5,681 bases of DNA from Acidocella sp. Lineage in GTDB: Bacteria > Pseudomonadota > Alphaproteobacteria > Acetobacterales > Acetobacteraceae. Below are positions 5,316 to 5,681 of the stretch, in pieces. The translations under genes were made by a program, and so were the position numbers. The stretch lies in NCBI GenBank assembly GCA_028687415.1, contig JAQUAC010000161.1:1-5681 (forward strand), read 5' to 3'. A model generated the notes under the pieces. The model was not told the DNA's origin. It saw only the letters and a list, made by a program, of their open reading frames with translations, and ran no database searches. How positions within the stretch are numbered: the first letter of the stretch is position 1; every line of letters begins with the position of its first letter.

Positions 5316-5681
5316 TCAGAGGCTCGTGGGGTCATCCAGATGCACCCGCATGGTATCCAGCCAATAGCGGTGCTGCACCACGTAGAGCCCCTCATCTTCA
5401 GTGCGCGGGCCGCTCATCATCGGCTTCAGCCCAATCGCCTCGGCGCCTTCATCAGCGCCCTTGATCCAGTGCTTCGCCCCGCGCGAGAGGTCATTCCAGG
5501 CGGCGGCGCGCCCCTGATAGCCTTGTTGGCAGGCCCGGAACTCTTCCAGGTCGTCCGGCGTGGCCATGCCGCTGGCGTTGAAGAAATCCTCGTACTGACG
5601 GATGCGGTGGGCGCGGGCCTCGGCATCCTCGCCCTTAGGGGCGATGCAGTAGATCGTCACCTCGGTCTTATCGACGGAGAT
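5316..5681 (-). CDS. benA: Benzoate 1,2-dioxygenase, large (alpha) subunit, C-terminal part only
   Basis: Catalytic subunit of benzoate dioxygenase, which makes the cis-1,2-diol of benzoate using a Rieske cluster and mononuclear iron. Only the last 121 codons are in the window. The frame is open to the edge, starting [18 protein letters not shown], so the GTG at 5660 is internal and not a start. The segments [20 protein letters not shown] (residues 26-45 of the fragment), [20 protein letters not shown] and [15 protein letters not shown] closely follow the C-terminus of BenA/XylX. The Rieske motif and iron ligands lie upstream, outside the window, so catalytic integrity cannot be checked. It is followed by benB in the usual order. 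The similarity is to benzoate/toluate enzymes; benzoate versus substituted benzoate specificity cannot be told from here. Confidence 0.93.
   Translation of the reverse strand: MSVDKTEVTIYCIAPKGEDAEARAHRIRQYEDFFNASGMATPDDLEEFRACQQGYQGRAAAWNDLSRGAKHWIKGADEGAEAIGLKPMMSGPRTEDEGLYVVQHRYWLDTMRVHLDDPTSL

Overview
The window holds a benzoate-degradation locus from a GC-rich Gram-negative bacterium. The encoded proteins resemble Pseudomonas and Acinetobacter Ben proteins and the TOL-plasmid XylT/XylE proteins. A proteobacterium is the safest call. I lean towards an alphaproteobacterium, but only as an impression, and the sequence alone does not tell chromosome from plasmid. I see no tRNA, rRNA, CRISPR array, insertion sequence or integrase.

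Layout. Right half, minus strand, read from high to low coordinates: the end of benA (cut by the window edge), benB, benC and benD. These encode the two oxygenase subunits and the reductase of benzoate 1,2-dioxygenase, then the dehydrogenase that turns the cis-diol into catechol. benA/benB are 46 bp apart, benB/benC 15 bp, and benC/benD overlap by ATGA, so this reads as one operon. Centre, plus strand: a GntR/FCD-family regulator followed 12 bp later by a BenM/CatM/CatR-type LysR regulator whose 3' end meets the 3' end of benD with only 7 bp between. Left end, minus strand, divergent from gntR: a XylT-type [2Fe-2S] ferredoxin and a catechol 2,3-dioxygenase (XylE-type, cut by the window edge after residue 221).

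How it works together: BenABC plus BenD convert benzoate to catechol, and XylE opens catechol by meta cleavage to 2-hydroxymuconate semialdehyde. The ferredoxin is expected to re-reduce XylE when its active-site iron becomes oxidised. The two regulators lie between the modules. By family, the LysR protein probably answers to benzoate and/or muconate and acts on ben genes. The GntR protein probably controls the divergent meta-cleavage genes and itself.

The only sizeable non-coding stretch is the divergent region at about 1078-1324. It is AT-rich and holds a good sigma70-like promoter for the ferredoxin/xylE genes, a perfect TATAAT so close to gntR that its mRNA may be leaderless, two inverted repeats and a TTCGAC direct repeat. 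Just downstream of the minus-strand promoter is a 17-codon ORF with a strong ribosome binding site, whose stop overlaps the ferredoxin start (TGATG). This is the least expected item in the window.
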